A stretch of DNA of 64,000 nt. Origin: Martinezella lusitana. GTDB lineage: Bacteria; Pseudomonadota; Alphaproteobacteria; Rhizobiales; Rhizobiaceae. This document shows, in pieces, positions 18,172 to 26,925 of the stretch. Position numbers and translations under genes: made by a program. The DNA lies in the NCBI RefSeq assembly GCF_014207095.1, contig NZ_JACHBG010000023.1:1-64000 (forward strand), written 5' to 3'. The notes under the pieces are model-generated. The model was not told the DNA's origin and made no database searches. It saw only the letters and a list, made by a program, of their open reading frames with translations. The first letter of the stretch is position 1. Each line of letters begins with the position of its first letter.

Positions 18172-19647
18172 ATGCACGACACGGAGAAGTCTGACTTCGG
18201 CATAGTAGCTATGAAGCCGACGAACAAAACCGGGTTGCCGGTAGCGGAGTTGGTGGAGCCAAGGCCGGGGACCAAGGGGAACGCGGAACAGCAACGCATG
18301 CACCGGACACAGAGCCGGGCGCGCATGTCCCAGTCGCTGGATCGCGTACGGAAAGTCGCAAGGCTAAAGAAAAAGGAACGGTTCACCGCACTTCTCCACC
18401 ACATCAATGTCGATGCACTTCGAACGGCATTCTACGCGCTCAGGCGCAAAGCTGCCGCTGGCGTGGATGGCATAACATGGCAGGACTATGAGGCAGAGCT
18501 TGAGCCTCGGCTCAGGGGCCTGCAAGCACGAGTTCACGGGGGAGTGTACCAACCGCAACCATCTCGCCGGACGTACATACCGAAGGCGGATGGAAAGCAG
18601 CGGCCGCTGGCGATCGCAGCCCTAGAAGATAAAATCGTCCAGGGCGCAACGGTCTTGGTGCTCAACGCGATCTATGAAGGCGACTTCTGCGGTTTCTCAT
18701 ACGGGTTCCGACCCGGACGAGGCCCGCACGATGCGTTGGATGCCTTGTCCGTCGCGATCAGCGAGCGGAGGGTGAACTGGATTATGGATGCCGATATCCA
18801 AAACTTCTTTGGGGCGGTCAGCCAGGAATGGCTGGTCCGCTTCCTGAAGCATCGGATCGGCGACAAGCGCATCATCCGTCTGATCCAGAAATGGCTGAAG
18901 GCGGGCATCCTCGAAGATGGAGTCGTGATCGTCGATGACAGGGGCACTGGTCAGGGCTCGGTAATCTCACCGTTCCTCGGCAACATCTACCTGCATTACG
19001 TTCTCGACCTCTGGGCCAAGCGCTGGCGACAGCGTGAGGCCACCGGTGACATGATCATCGTGCGCTATGCCGATGATCTGGTCGTTGGTTTCGAGCGTGA
19101 GGACGACGCTCGTCGTTTCCGCGATGCGATGCGTGCGAGGCTTGAGGAGTTCATGCTGTCGCTCCATCCGGACAAGACCCGCCTGATTGAGTTTGGTCGC
19201 CGTGCGGCGGTCAACCGCAAGAAGCGTGGAGTTGGCAAACCGGAGACCTTCGATTTCCTGGGGTTTACGTTCATATGTGGAAAATCGCGCCGTGGGAACT
19301 TCCTGCTTCAACGGAAGACGCGACGTGATCGCATGCGGACCAAGCTTCGCGAGATCAAGGCGGAGCTGCGGCGTCGAATGCACAGGCCGATCCCTGAACA
19401 AGGGAGATGGCTGAAGCAGGTCGCAACTGGGCATTTTGCGTACTTCGCGGTCCCCACGAACGGCCGAGCCCTGAACGCGTTTCGGTTCTACATAACCGAT
19501 CTCTGGAGACGAACCCTTCGGCGGCGCAGCCAACGGAGCGGTTTGACCTGGGAACGCGTAACAAGGCTCACCGATCACTGGCTTCCCAGACCCCGGATCC
19601 TTCATCCCTGGCCACAGTTGCGCTTCGCCGTCACACACCCGAGGTAG
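18172..19647 (+). CDS. ltrA: Group II intron reverse transcriptase / maturase
   Basis: 491 residues from the ATG at 18172; related intron proteins of Rhizobiales begin with the same M-H-D-x-E-K-S-D. The frame is open further upstream but that part is intron RNA. The reverse transcriptase domain (about 80-330) contains F-G-F-R-P-G-R-type block S-Y-G-F-R-P-G-R, D-A-D-I-Q-N-F-F and the catalytic Y-A-D-D near residue 302. The thumb/maturase domain follows (about 380-480). No HNH endonuclease domain is seen at the C-terminus, so it would be an endonuclease-minus type. One oddity: the usual G-T-P-Q-G before block 4 reads G-T-G-Q-G. Confidence 0.93.
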   Translation: MHDTEKSDFGIVAMKPTNKTGLPVAELVEPRPGTKGNAEQQRMHRTQSRARMSQSLDRVRKVARLKKKERFTALLHHINVDALRTAFYALRRKAAAGVDGITWQDYEAELEPRLRGLQARVHGGVYQPQPSRRTYIPKADGKQRPLAIAALEDKIVQGATVLVLNAIYEGDFCGFSYGFRPGRGPHDALDALSVAISERRVNWIMDADIQNFFGAVSQEWLVRFLKHRIGDKRIIRLIQKWLKAGILEDGVVIVDDRGTGQGSVISPFLGNIYLHYVLDLWAKRWRQREATGDMIIVRYADDLVVGFEREDDARRFRDAMRARLEEFMLSLHPDKTRLIEFGRRAAVNRKKRGVGKPETFDFLGFTFICGKSRRGNFLLQRKTRRDRMRTKLREIKAELRRRMHRPIPEQGRWLKQVATGHFAYFAVPTNGRALNAFRFYITDLWRRTLRRRSQRSGLTWERVTRLTDHWLPRPRILHPWPQLRFAVTHPR

Positions 19648-19721
19648 GAGCCGAGTGCGGGAATTCCGCTCGCTCGGATCTGTGCGGGTGGCGCCTGGCA
19701 ACAGGCGTCCCTACCGCGAAC
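19648..19721 (+). ncRNA. Group II intron domains V and VI
   Basis: 19648-19680 is a 33-nt domain V: the 5' strand GAGCCGAG pairs with the 3' strand CTCGGATC-type sequence. 19682-19720 is a long domain VI hairpin (GGGTGGCGCCTG / CAGGCGTCCCTACC with a GCAA loop), which would carry the branch-point A. These lie directly after the maturase stop, as expected. Confidence 0.75.
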
Positions 19722-19724
19722 ATT

Positions 19725-21061
19725 TTAGTTTTTCCGATGAGCTCGTCGCGCGGCAGCCTGATGGGCGCGTCTCCAACTTGACCATGCGATGACGTAGGCG
19801 GGAGTTATGCGCCGCTGGGCGAGTCTGATGGCGATGCGCCGGACTTCCTGGATAGACCAGCGGATCAAATCCTGATGGTCGGCATCCGCAGTCTTTTTTG
19901 GGGCGTTACGTCATTGGCGCGATACCGGATCACCGCCATCATAGCGAAGGCGAGCATGACGAGGGAGACGTGGCGATGCCAGCCATGCCACGACCGGGTT
20001 TCGTTGTGATCGAGCCCGAGCTCATTCTTGGCGGTCTCGAAGCTGTCTTCGATCGCCCAGCGATGGCCTTCAACGGAAACGAGCGTTTGGATGTCCGTCC
20101 CGGCCGGGCACCATGTGGTGAAGAATGCGAGATCACCGTCGCTGATAGTGCGCCGGATCAGGAGCCCACGGGTCCAAAGCCCCGATTTCGTCTCGTTATA
20201 TTCGTCGGCATCGAGATCGGCGAGTTCGCAGTAGGCCCAGTCATGAAGCCGCGCGCCTTTGGTGCCCTCACCGGCGGAAAGGCGCTGCCATGCAGTTGGA
20301 TCGAGATCACGAGCGATCTCCTGCGCTGTGCCGGCGACCGGAGGCTTGCCCGACCAGGAACCGAAATGGTGGTCCGACTTAACCCCGAGAACGTAGCCTT
20401 TGCAGGCTCGGCGCAGGGTTCCTTCGACGTCCCCGACGCCATAGACCGCATCTGCGGCCACCCATGAAAACGGCACATCGGCTGCCAGCGCCCGCCGTAT
20501 CATATCGACAGCCAGGCCTGGCTTGGTAGCGAAGGCTGTAGCCTGAGGAACGTGAGCTGCTGCAAGCCTTGCCGGATCGCCAGTCCAGCTCTTGGGCAAG
20601 TACAGGGCTCGATCGATAAAGGCATGACCGCGAACGGACACATAGGCGGCGAACACACCGATCTGGCAGTTCGTTATCTTGCCAGCCGAACCTGTATATT
20701 GACGTGCAACACCGCACGATGTCTTGCCCTGCTTGAGGAAGCCTGTCTCGTCGATGACCAGGACCGCATTATCGGTGGCGAGGTTTTCTACGACATACTG
20801 TCGCACGATGTCGCGAAGTGCGTCCGCGTCCCAGCGCCCGCGCCCCAGAATGGCTTGTTGCCGCCACGGGCCGGGATCACCGGCCGCTTCAGCGCGCATC
20901 CAACCTGTCTTACGCCGCTCGTCACTCAGCAAGCCGTCCAGGAAAAGGTTCGCAGACGCTGCAACTCGCTCCTGCGTAAAAAGTCCGCGCATGCGGGCTT
21001 TCACGTCGCGCAATGATGTTGCCCAAAGCTCAAGCGTCGTCTCGATTGATGCACCCGACAT
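19725..21061 (-). CDS. IS701-family transposase, frameshifted near the C-terminus
   Basis: The start at 21061 has GGAGG about 7 nt upstream; an ATG at 21079 is in frame. DDE transposase of the IS701 family: V-L-V-I-D-E-T-G-F-L-K-Q-G-K (first Asp), W-V-A-A-D-A-V-Y-G (second Asp) and W-A-I-E-D-S-F-E-T-A-K-N-E-L-G-L-D (Glu). The zero frame ends at 19865, but the remaining 45 residues (I-R-W-S-I-Q-E-V-R-R-I-A-I-R-L-A) are intact in the -1 frame and stop at 19725. The switch falls at a run of six As (about 19899-19904), where one base seems to be missing. The loss could be a true mutation, a homopolymer error or a -1 slip. Confidence 0.88.
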
Positions 21062-21129
21062 CCATGACCTCCGAATCATGGAGACCTATAGATTCAGATT
21101 ACAGATAAATATACAACTGTAATGCTAAC

Positions 21130-21468
21130 AGGTGCAGCCGACACCGCGAACCAAGCTTTTGAAGCTGTCACTCGGATTGTCGGCCTTTTCAAGGAAGACA
21201 GGGAGAAAATCACAACCGAGAGCGATAGAGCCGGATCAGCCCTTCGCATTCACGACCTCTTTCAGCAAAACCCCTTTCATACGGCAAATCAGACCGTTCA
21301 AACAGCAGGCCTTTCTGCGCCGACTGTCAATGCAGTACTCGCTGACTTGGAACGTTTGGGGATGGTCGACGAAGTCACAGGTCGCAAGCGTGGCCGTGTT
21401 TTCAGCTACCGTAGATAACCCGCGATCCTAAGCGAAGGCACTGACCCTCTGCCTACCACGTGACTAAA
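21130..21468 (+). pseudogene. C-terminal remnant of a Fic-family protein
   Basis: The frame gives A-A-D-T-A-N-Q-A-F-E-A, then a winged-helix segment (T-V-Q-T-A-G-L-S-A-P-T-V-N-A-V) and G-R-K-R-G-R-V-F-S-Y, the C-terminal helix-turn-helix tail of Fic/DOC proteins with an N-terminal Fic_N domain. The AMPylation motif H-P-F-x-(D/E)-G-N is absent because the IS701 element replaces the 5' part. After R-V-F-S-Y-R-R a stop interrupts A-I-L-S-E-G-T-D-P-L-P, the usual end. Dead fragment. Confidence 0.65.
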
Positions 21469-21472
21469 TCGC

Positions 21473-21507
21473 GGGGTCGCAAGTTCGAATCTCTTCAAGA
21501 GCAATCG
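21473..21507 (+). repeat. tRNA T-arm-like short repeat, copy A
   Basis: Contains GTCGCAAGTTCGAATCTC followed by TTCAAGAGCAA. The same block recurs in degenerate form at 23453, 33471 and 60999. TTCGAAT is the T-loop consensus of tRNA but the flanks do not form a proper stem. Possibly a relic of a tRNA 3' end or attachment site. Confidence 0.4.
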
Positions 21508-21662
21508 AGCCGCTAGAGGCCAGCCGTGGCATGAGCGGAATGCGCGAGATTGCTGTTCGGCGGTGTATTTTATAGATGTGCCCCACTCCATGACTATATC
21601 TTTCGTAACGATTGCATGATCAAATCAAACGACGTATCGGCCTGTCCGAACAGAGGTGAAAG

Positions 21663-22856
21663 GTGCCAAAGGTCAATCCATTGATCCTGCGTTGGGCGCG
21701 CGAGACCGCGGGGCTCAGCGTAGAAGATGCTGCAGACAAGCTCGGTATCGGCGATGCACGCGGTGTTGCGGGCATCGATCGCCTTGCCATGCTTGAAGAC
21801 GGCCAGGTTGAGCCGACCCGTCCACAGTTGATCAAGATGTCCACACAATACCGGCGCCCGCTGCTCACCTTCTATCTTGCCGAGCCGCCGGTAACCGCGG
21901 CGCGCGGCGAGGATTTCCGGACCCTTCCCGACGAATATGCGCGGCGCGATGCAGCGCTTGTAGATACGCTGTTGCGCGAAGTTCGCGCTCGTCAGGAAAT
22001 GGTGCGTTCATTGCTTGAGAGCGAGGAAGAGGCCGAACCACTCGATTTCGTGGCATCTTATGACATTCGCCGTGGAGCGGAAGGTCTGGCCACGGTGATC
22101 AGCGAGCGTCTGGGTTTCAGCCTCCAGTCTTTCCGATCCAGCAATGGTCGAGGCACGCCCAAAGGGTTTGCCTATCTGCGCGAACGCGCAGAGGCTGCAG
22201 GGATTTTCGTGCTGTTGATCGGCAATCTGGGAAGTCACCACAGCGCTCTCAATGTCGAGCTGTTCAGGGGGTTCGCCCTTTCCGACAAGGTCGCGCCCTT
22301 CGTTGTGATCAACGACCAGGACAGCGAGCAGGCTTGGTCGTTCACTTTGCTGCACGAACTTGCCCATATCTGGCTCGGCCAGACAGGTGTGAGCGGCGGC
22401 CGGCCGACATCGGATATCGAAACCTTCTGCAACGATGTGGCGGGGCGTATTCTGCTGCCTTCGGCCGAGATCGCCGGCGAGGTCGCGTTGCGCGGAGCGC
22501 GCCAGGACGTCGTGATTGCGCGTATCGGCGAAATCGCGGAGCTACGACAGATCAGCCATTCGATGGTCGCCTACAAGCTCTACCGCGAAGGGATCATCGA
22601 CCAGGCCATATGGTCGTCAGTGACGGCTGTCTTCCGGCAGCAGTGGCTGAACAATAAGGCAGCTCAAAGAGCACGCGCGCGTGAAAACGAAGGTGGGCCG
22701 AGCTACTATCTCGTTCGTCGCCACAGGCTTGGCAATCGCCTTCTGAGACTTTCGAAACGGATGCTTGCAGACGGAGCCCTGTCTCCTTCCAAGGCGGCGG
22801 CGATCCTCGGCGTGAAGCCGAACAACGTCTTCTCGCTGACCGACGGCGTGGCTTAA
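21663..22856 (+). CDS. XRE-like / ImmA-IrrE metallopeptidase-domain protein
   Basis: 397 residues from a GTG at 21663, with AGAGG about 8 nt upstream. The N-terminal 65 residues are a helix-turn-helix of XRE type (L-S-V-E-D-A-A-D-K-L-G-I). A middle linker is followed by the ImmA/IrrE peptidase domain with zinc motif L-L-H-E-L-A-H-I-W near residue 230 and the supporting Glu of F-C-N-D-V-A region. ImmA-type proteases cleave repressors or antitoxins. The gene is followed 9 bp later by a DUF4411 PIN-domain gene, a recurring pair that behaves like a toxin-antitoxin module, with this protein as the regulator/antitoxin. The context makes that role likely but not proven. Confidence 0.9.
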   Translation: MPKVNPLILRWARETAGLSVEDAADKLGIGDARGVAGIDRLAMLEDGQVEPTRPQLIKMSTQYRRPLLTFYLAEPPVTAARGEDFRTLPDEYARRDAALVDTLLREVRARQEMVRSLLESEEEAEPLDFVASYDIRRGAEGLATVISERLGFSLQSFRSSNGRGTPKGFAYLRERAEAAGIFVLLIGNLGSHHSALNVELFRGFALSDKVAPFVVINDQDSEQAWSFTLLHELAHIWLGQTGVSGGRPTSDIETFCNDVAGRILLPSAEIAGEVALRGARQDVVIARIGEIAELRQISHSMVAYKLYREGIIDQAIWSSVTAVFRQQWLNNKAAQRARARENEGGPSYYLVRRHRLGNRLLRLSKRMLADGALSPSKAAAILGVKPNNVFSLTDGVA

Positions 22857-22865
22857 GGGGGCGGC

Positions 22866-23360
22866 GTGCATCTTCTCGACGCGAATGTCCTCATTACGGC
22901 GCATAATCTTTACTACCCGATTCAGCGGGTGCCCGAATTCTGGGACTGGCTCGTCCATATGGGCGAGACAGGCGCGCTGAAAATCCCGGTCGAAATCCTC
23001 GAGGAGATCACCGAAGGTTCGGAACTGGCGCAATGGTTGAATGAGGGGGACAATTATGACGCCCTCAAGCTAAATCAGGATGTCGATCCGGCTCTCGTTC
23101 AGACCGTCATCGAAAAATATGCGCCCGACCTCAACGACGCCGAGATTATCGAAGTCGGCCGCGATCCATTCTTGATTGCCTATGCCTTGGTACATCGCGC
23201 CGACCGGATCGTCGTGACGGTCGAGGCGTCCAAGCCAAGTACCAAACGGGCAAATCGCAGGATACCGGATGTCTGCAACGATCTCGAAGTGCGCTGGTGC
23301 AACAGCTTCCAAATGCTGACGGATTTGAATTTCAGGACCGGCTGGCGCTCGCAGCTCTGA
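22866..23360 (+). CDS. DUF4411 PIN-like protein, putative toxin
   Basis: 164 residues from a GTG at 22866 behind a G-rich ribosome site. The N-terminus has the PIN-fold signature L-L-D-A-N-V-L-I-T-A with its first catalytic Asp. D-P-F-L-I-A-Y-A and D-R-I-V-V-T-V-E provide further acidic positions. DUF4411 proteins are PIN-like ribonucleases regularly encoded next to an ImmA/IrrE-XRE protein, as here (9 bp gap, same strand). This is the probable toxin of the pair. Confidence 0.85.
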   Translation: MHLLDANVLITAHNLYYPIQRVPEFWDWLVHMGETGALKIPVEILEEITEGSELAQWLNEGDNYDALKLNQDVDPALVQTVIEKYAPDLNDAEIIEVGRDPFLIAYALVHRADRIVVTVEASKPSTKRANRRIPDVCNDLEVRWCNSFQMLTDLNFRTGWRSQL

Positions 23361-23452
23361 TCGCAAATAAGAGGAGATATTCGGCCATTCGCGGTAATTG
23401 TCGGATCTCCAAGCAATTGTCGTGGATTCAGCCAGCTGACCATCTGAGAGAT

Positions 23453-23487
23453 GGTGGCCGCAAGTTCGATTGCGTTCAAGAGCTTCA
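23453..23487 (+). repeat. tRNA T-arm-like short repeat, copy B
   Basis: GGCCGCAAGTTCGATTGC followed by GTTCAAGAGC. In this copy CGCAA and TTGCG can pair around the loop, giving a real T-arm-like hairpin. It lies 93 bases after the DUF4411 gene and just before the IS6 left end. Confidence 0.4.
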
Positions 23488-23499
23488 CGTGCGCTTAAA

Positions 23500-24273
23500 G
23501 GGCGTTGTCACATAAACGAGCCGTCAGTGAATTGTGCATAGAGACGGTGGGATGAAGAGTGCTGCCATCAGCTACAAAGGTCACCGTTTCCCGCAACAGA
23601 TCATCGCCCATGCGGTATGGCTGTATTTCCGGTTCCCTTTGAGTCTGCGGATGGTCGAGGAAATGCTGTTGGAGCGCGGCATTGTCGTTTCTTACGAAAC
23701 GATCCGTCGATGGGGTCGAAAATTCGGAGCGGCTTACGCCAGTCGGTTGCGCAGAAAGAAGCCATCGCGAAACGATACCTGGCATTTGGACGAGGTCGTG
23801 ATTTCTATCGGCGGCCGAAAACATTGGCTTTGGCGTGCCGTCGACCAGGACGGTTACGTTCTCGACGAGATCGTCCAGGCCCGCCGGGATACCAACGCTG
23901 CCAGGCGATTGCTGATCAGGCTGCTGAAGAAGCAAGGCCTCGCGCCGAGGCGGATCGTCACTGACAAGCTACGTTCATATGGAGCGGCAAGACGGGACGT
24001 GATGTCTGCCGTCGAACATCGCACGCACAAGGGCCTGAACAATCGCGCAGAGAATTCTCACGGGCCACTTCGAAAACGAGAACGGATGATGCAGGGATTT
24101 CGATCTCCTGGCGGATTGCAACGCTTCATTTCAGTCTTCTCAGCACTTCGAAACCTCTTCGTCCCGCCGCACCCGAAACGCTCCGCCCTCGCCATCCACA
24201 TCCATCGCATTCGCGCCATGGCGCACTGGAAAACCGTGACCGGCGCAACAGCCTGATTTCACTGACAACCGCC
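23500..24273. mobile_element. IS6-family element (second, different type)
   Basis: Left end GGCGTTGTCACATAAA at 23501; right end, read on the complement, GGCGGTTGTCAGTGAAA at about 24257-24273, so imperfect inverted repeats. One transposase fills the element. No direct repeats are visible. The right end cuts the DUF1016 gene. The exact right boundary is uncertain by some tens of bases. Confidence 0.75.
23552..24256 (+). CDS. IS6-family transposase
   Basis: 234 residues from the ATG at 23552. HTH segment V-S-Y-E-T-I-R-R-W-G-R-K-F; catalytic first Asp in T-W-H-L-D-E-V-V-I, second in I-V-T-D-K-L-R-S-Y, and Glu in N-R-A-E-N-S-H. It belongs to a different IS6 branch from the copy at 15640 (R-K-H-W-L-W-R-A-V-D instead of K-W-T-Y-L-Y-R-A-V-D). 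It appears intact. Confidence 0.93.
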   Translation: MKSAAISYKGHRFPQQIIAHAVWLYFRFPLSLRMVEEMLLERGIVVSYETIRRWGRKFGAAYASRLRRKKPSRNDTWHLDEVVISIGGRKHWLWRAVDQDGYVLDEIVQARRDTNAARRLLIRLLKKQGLAPRRIVTDKLRSYGAARRDVMSAVEHRTHKGLNNRAENSHGPLRKRERMMQGFRSPGGLQRFISVFSALRNLFVPPHPKRSALAIHIHRIRAMAHWKTVTGATA

Positions 24274-24654
24274 TTGTCCGCGTGCGCGTGAAACAACGTG
24301 ACGTCGCCGCTTGACGTTATGGCCCCAGGGCAAATGTGCAACAAGCTGTTGCACGATTTCCTCGTTTGGGAATGCCTCAGCAAAGGCACGCATATATTTG
24401 AGGTTTCGAGGCGAAAGGCCAGTCATTTCCGGAAAATCACGCCTGAGGTCCGCTGCCAGGCGATCAATCACGCGGGCTCCCCAACCTTCCACTGTCTGGC
24501 GGGCGAGGATGTCACGGCCAATGCTCCAGTAGAGCATGATCAGTTCTTGGTTGACAGCAATGGCCGCCCTGAGCCGAGCCGCTCGGATTCTTTCCTTGAG
24601 CTCTGCGAGTAGGGATACGTAACTAACGTCTGGTGCAGGGATAGGGGTCGTCAT
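24274..24654 (-). pseudogene. DUF1016 (YhcG-type) nuclease, N-terminal fragment cut by IS6
   Basis: The frame from ATG 24654 encodes about 110 residues of the DUF1016 N-terminal helical domain: L-K-E-R-I-R-A-A-R-L-R-A, then Y-W-S-I-G-R-D-I-L, G-W-G-A-R-V-I-D-R-L-A-A-D-L, F-P and F-A-E-A-F-P. The match stops around L-P-W-G-H-N. The C-terminal PDDEXK nuclease domain of the normal, roughly 350-residue protein is missing, replaced by the IS6 element. Not functional as a nuclease. Confidence 0.8.
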
Positions 24655-25292
24655 GTCGTGAGTCTTTACCAGCTGTGGCCCTAAAAAGCTTCATTTCATT
24701 TCAGCCGAGGCCGAGCGGTTTATAAATTCCTAGAAACATAACAGTTTCCGTAAAGAGGCAGATTCCGGTTCGTTTCCCTTCACATCAATGGATCCGATTT
24801 TTTTGATCGGGGTCGTGATCTTTAAAAATGGGGTTGCAGCCAACTGCGGGACGACTACTTTGCGCCTCCATTTCGGACAGCGAGCGATTCACGGGACCGC
24901 CTGGAAGCTGCCATCCCCTGCTCGCAGCCTCGTCAGCGTCGGGGTTTAATCCTTCTCGCCCCCGCAGAGCAAAGGTCTCAGGGCTCATTTTCCGAGGGCG
25001 CCGCGTTGGCCAGGTAGCTTGGCTTCCAATTGTCACGGATGAGCGCAGCGTGTGGTTTCTGTTCGAGATCCTCCGCAATATCAGTAGATAATCTAAGCGA
25101 GGCAGGCAATAAGCCCTCCAAGATCGGATCTCGATAATTGCGATATAGGCAATAATATAGAGAAAATTACTGCAATTGTCATCGTCAATGAGCGGCGGCA
25201 ATATTGAGACATCAGACGAACAGAGCATCGCCTGAGCTGCCATGTTGATAGCAAATGCTGCTTCCATTCAACCGATTAAAGGAACGACCGAA
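24655..25292. other. Intergenic region, no gene recognised
   Basis: About 640 bases between the divergent DUF1016 fragment and the alpha/beta hydrolase. Short frames exist on both strands but none has a recognisable domain or a good ribosome site. The last 150 bases are AT-rich and probably hold the hydrolase promoter. Confidence 0.4.
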
Positions 25293-26129
25293 ATGACTAC
25301 CATTACTACCGAAGATGGCACGAAAATCTTCTACAAGGACTGGGGCTCCAAGGATGCGCAGCCCATTGTCTTCCACCATGGCTGGCCGTTGTCCTCCGAC
25401 GATTGGGACGCGCAGATGCTCTTCTTCCTCTCCAAGGGCTATCGCGTTGTTGCTCATGACCGCCGTGGCCATGGGCGTTCGTCGCAAGTAGCCGACGGCC
25501 ATGACATGGACCACTATGCGGCCGATGTTTTCGCCGTCATGGAGCACCTTGACCTGAAAAACGCGGTTCACATCGGCCATTCGACGGGCGGTGGTGAGGT
25601 TGCACGCTATGTCGCCAAGTTCGGCCAAAAGGCTGGTCGTGTCGCCAAGGCGGTTCTCGTTTCCGCCGTTCCGCCGCTGATGCTGCGGACTGTCGATAAC
25701 CCGGAAGGTCTGCCAATGGAAGTCTTCGACGGATTTCGCTCGGCGCTTGCCGCAAACCGCGCCCAGTTTTTCCGCGATGTCCCCGCCGGTCCGTTCTACG
25801 GCTTCAACCGCGCTGGCGCCGAGGTTCAGGAAGGTGTGATTCAGAACTGGTGGCGTCAAGGCATGATGGGTGGTGCCAAAGCCCATTACGACGGCATCAA
25901 GGCGTTTTCAGAAACGGATCAAACCGAAGATCTAAAGGGGATCAGCGTTCCAACGCTGGTTCTGCACGGCGAAGACGACCAGATCGTGCCGATTGCAGAC
26001 TCTGCCCATAAGGCGATCAAGCTTCTGAGAAACGGGACGCTTAAGACCTATCCCGGCCTCTCGCATGGCATGTTGACTGTCAATGCCGATCTGCTCAACG
26101 CGGACATGCTGGCGTTCGTTCAGTCCTGA
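25293..26129 (+). CDS. Alpha/beta hydrolase, non-haem chloroperoxidase / arylesterase type
   Basis: 278 residues from the ATG at 25293, with AAGGA about 9 bases upstream; the in-frame start at 25242 adds an unlikely leader. Complete catalytic triad: nucleophile Ser in G-H-S-T-G-G-G near residue 99, Asp in [10 protein letters not shown], His in L-S-H-G-M near the C-terminus. H-H-G-W-P supplies the oxyanion hole. Homologues are cofactor-free haloperoxidases/perhydrolases with esterase activity. Cytoplasmic, no signal peptide. It stands alone; the ChaC-like gene follows after 74 bp. Confidence 0.92.
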   Translation: MTTITTEDGTKIFYKDWGSKDAQPIVFHHGWPLSSDDWDAQMLFFLSKGYRVVAHDRRGHGRSSQVADGHDMDHYAADVFAVMEHLDLKNAVHIGHSTGGGEVARYVAKFGQKAGRVAKAVLVSAVPPLMLRTVDNPEGLPMEVFDGFRSALAANRAQFFRDVPAGPFYGFNRAGAEVQEGVIQNWWRQGMMGGAKAHYDGIKAFSETDQTEDLKGISVPTLVLHGEDDQIVPIADSAHKAIKLLRNGTLKTYPGLSHGMLTVNADLLNADMLAFVQS

Positions 26130-26203
26130 CCTAAAATAGGTGGCTGCGGTGGAGACCTGCCGCGGCTACCTGCACATGAGCCTTATTGAGAAGCGAACAT
26201 GCG

Positions 26204-26884
26204 ATGATGATGCTGACACGCGAACTTGTTGCCCTGACGAAAAGAGACGTCCGCGATGACGGCCCGGAACCGGGGTGGACGCCACTCTCCCGGGCAGAAC
26301 TCGACAAACTGGTCCGGCGGATAGAAAGCGAGGCGGGCGATGATCCTCTTTTTGTATTTGCCTATGGATCGCTGATCTGGAACCCTGAATTCGAACCGGC
26401 GAGCCGAGAGCGTGCCACCATACATGGATGGCATAGGTCGTTCTCTCTGAAGATCGAGCGCTGGCGAGCAACCAGTGACCAACCCGGACTGATGATGGTC
26501 CTCGAGCGAGGTGGCCAATGTAATGGCATCGTCCTTGAGTTGTCATCCGAGCGGCTGCAAGAAGATCTGCGCATGCTCGTAGCTCGCGAGATCAAGTATC
26601 GCGAAGTCATAGACATGGTGCGATGGGTCCCGGTGCGAACCAAGGCAGGCGTTCGCAAAGCGCTGACATTTTGGGCGAGCACGAAGCGTGCTGGTCTGAC
26701 AAGGCCGCTCCCATCAGAGCAGGCATCTTTGCTCATCGCGAGAGCCTGTGGGCAAGGCGGCTCCTGTGCCGAGTATCTTCACAACACGATCGTCGACCTT
26801 CGCGCTGAAGGCATTCATGACCGCAATCTATGGCGCATGCAGGCTTTGGTCGCGGAAGAAATAGTCGGCCTTCATAGGAGGTAA
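26204..26884 (+). CDS. ChaC-like gamma-glutamylcyclotransferase
   Basis: 226 residues from ATG 26204 (three Met codons in a row; TTG 26186 is also in frame). The ChaC family signature F-A-Y-G-S-L-I-W-N-P near residue 50 forms the substrate-binding loop; the later catalytic Glu is probably in V-A-R-E-I-K-Y-R-E. ChaC proteins release 5-oxoproline from glutathione. Whether this one acts on glutathione is inferred from the family. Confidence 0.9.
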   Translation: MMMLTRELVALTKRDVRDDGPEPGWTPLSRAELDKLVRRIESEAGDDPLFVFAYGSLIWNPEFEPASRERATIHGWHRSFSLKIERWRATSDQPGLMMVLERGGQCNGIVLELSSERLQEDLRMLVAREIKYREVIDMVRWVPVRTKAGVRKALTFWASTKRAGLTRPLPSEQASLLIARACGQGGSCAEYLHNTIVDLRAEGIHDRNLWRMQALVAEEIVGLHRR

Positions 26885-26925
26885 GCGCGCGCGCTTCGTG
26901 TCGTGCGCAGAAGAGAAGTGTCACT

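Larger units (their letters stand above)
17810..19721 (+). mobile_element. Group II intron
   Basis: The 5' end is GTGCGCC at 17810, the usual group II boundary. The 3' end lies at about 19720-19721 after domains V and VI (…CCGCGAAC). It encodes a maturase/reverse transcriptase. The intron sits one base outside the terminal repeat of an IS701 element, so the IS was its target. Splicing would restore the IS left end. Confidence 0.85.
17794..21129. mobile_element. IS701-family element carrying a group II intron
   Basis: Terminal inverted repeats are perfect over 16 bp: GTTAGCATTACAGTTG at 17794-17809 and its complement at 21114-21129. The transposase is on the minus strand at the right. The group II intron (17810-19721) is lodged immediately inside the left repeat; without it the element is about 1.42 kb, a normal length for IS701. 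The flanks are a haemagglutinin fragment and a Fic fragment, and no direct target repeat is visible, so the region has been rearranged. Confidence 0.8.

Noticed and set aside
24785-25267. A 160-codon minus-strand frame upstream of the alpha/beta hydrolase
   Set aside because: No domain, no ribosome site and it covers the likely hydrolase promoter.
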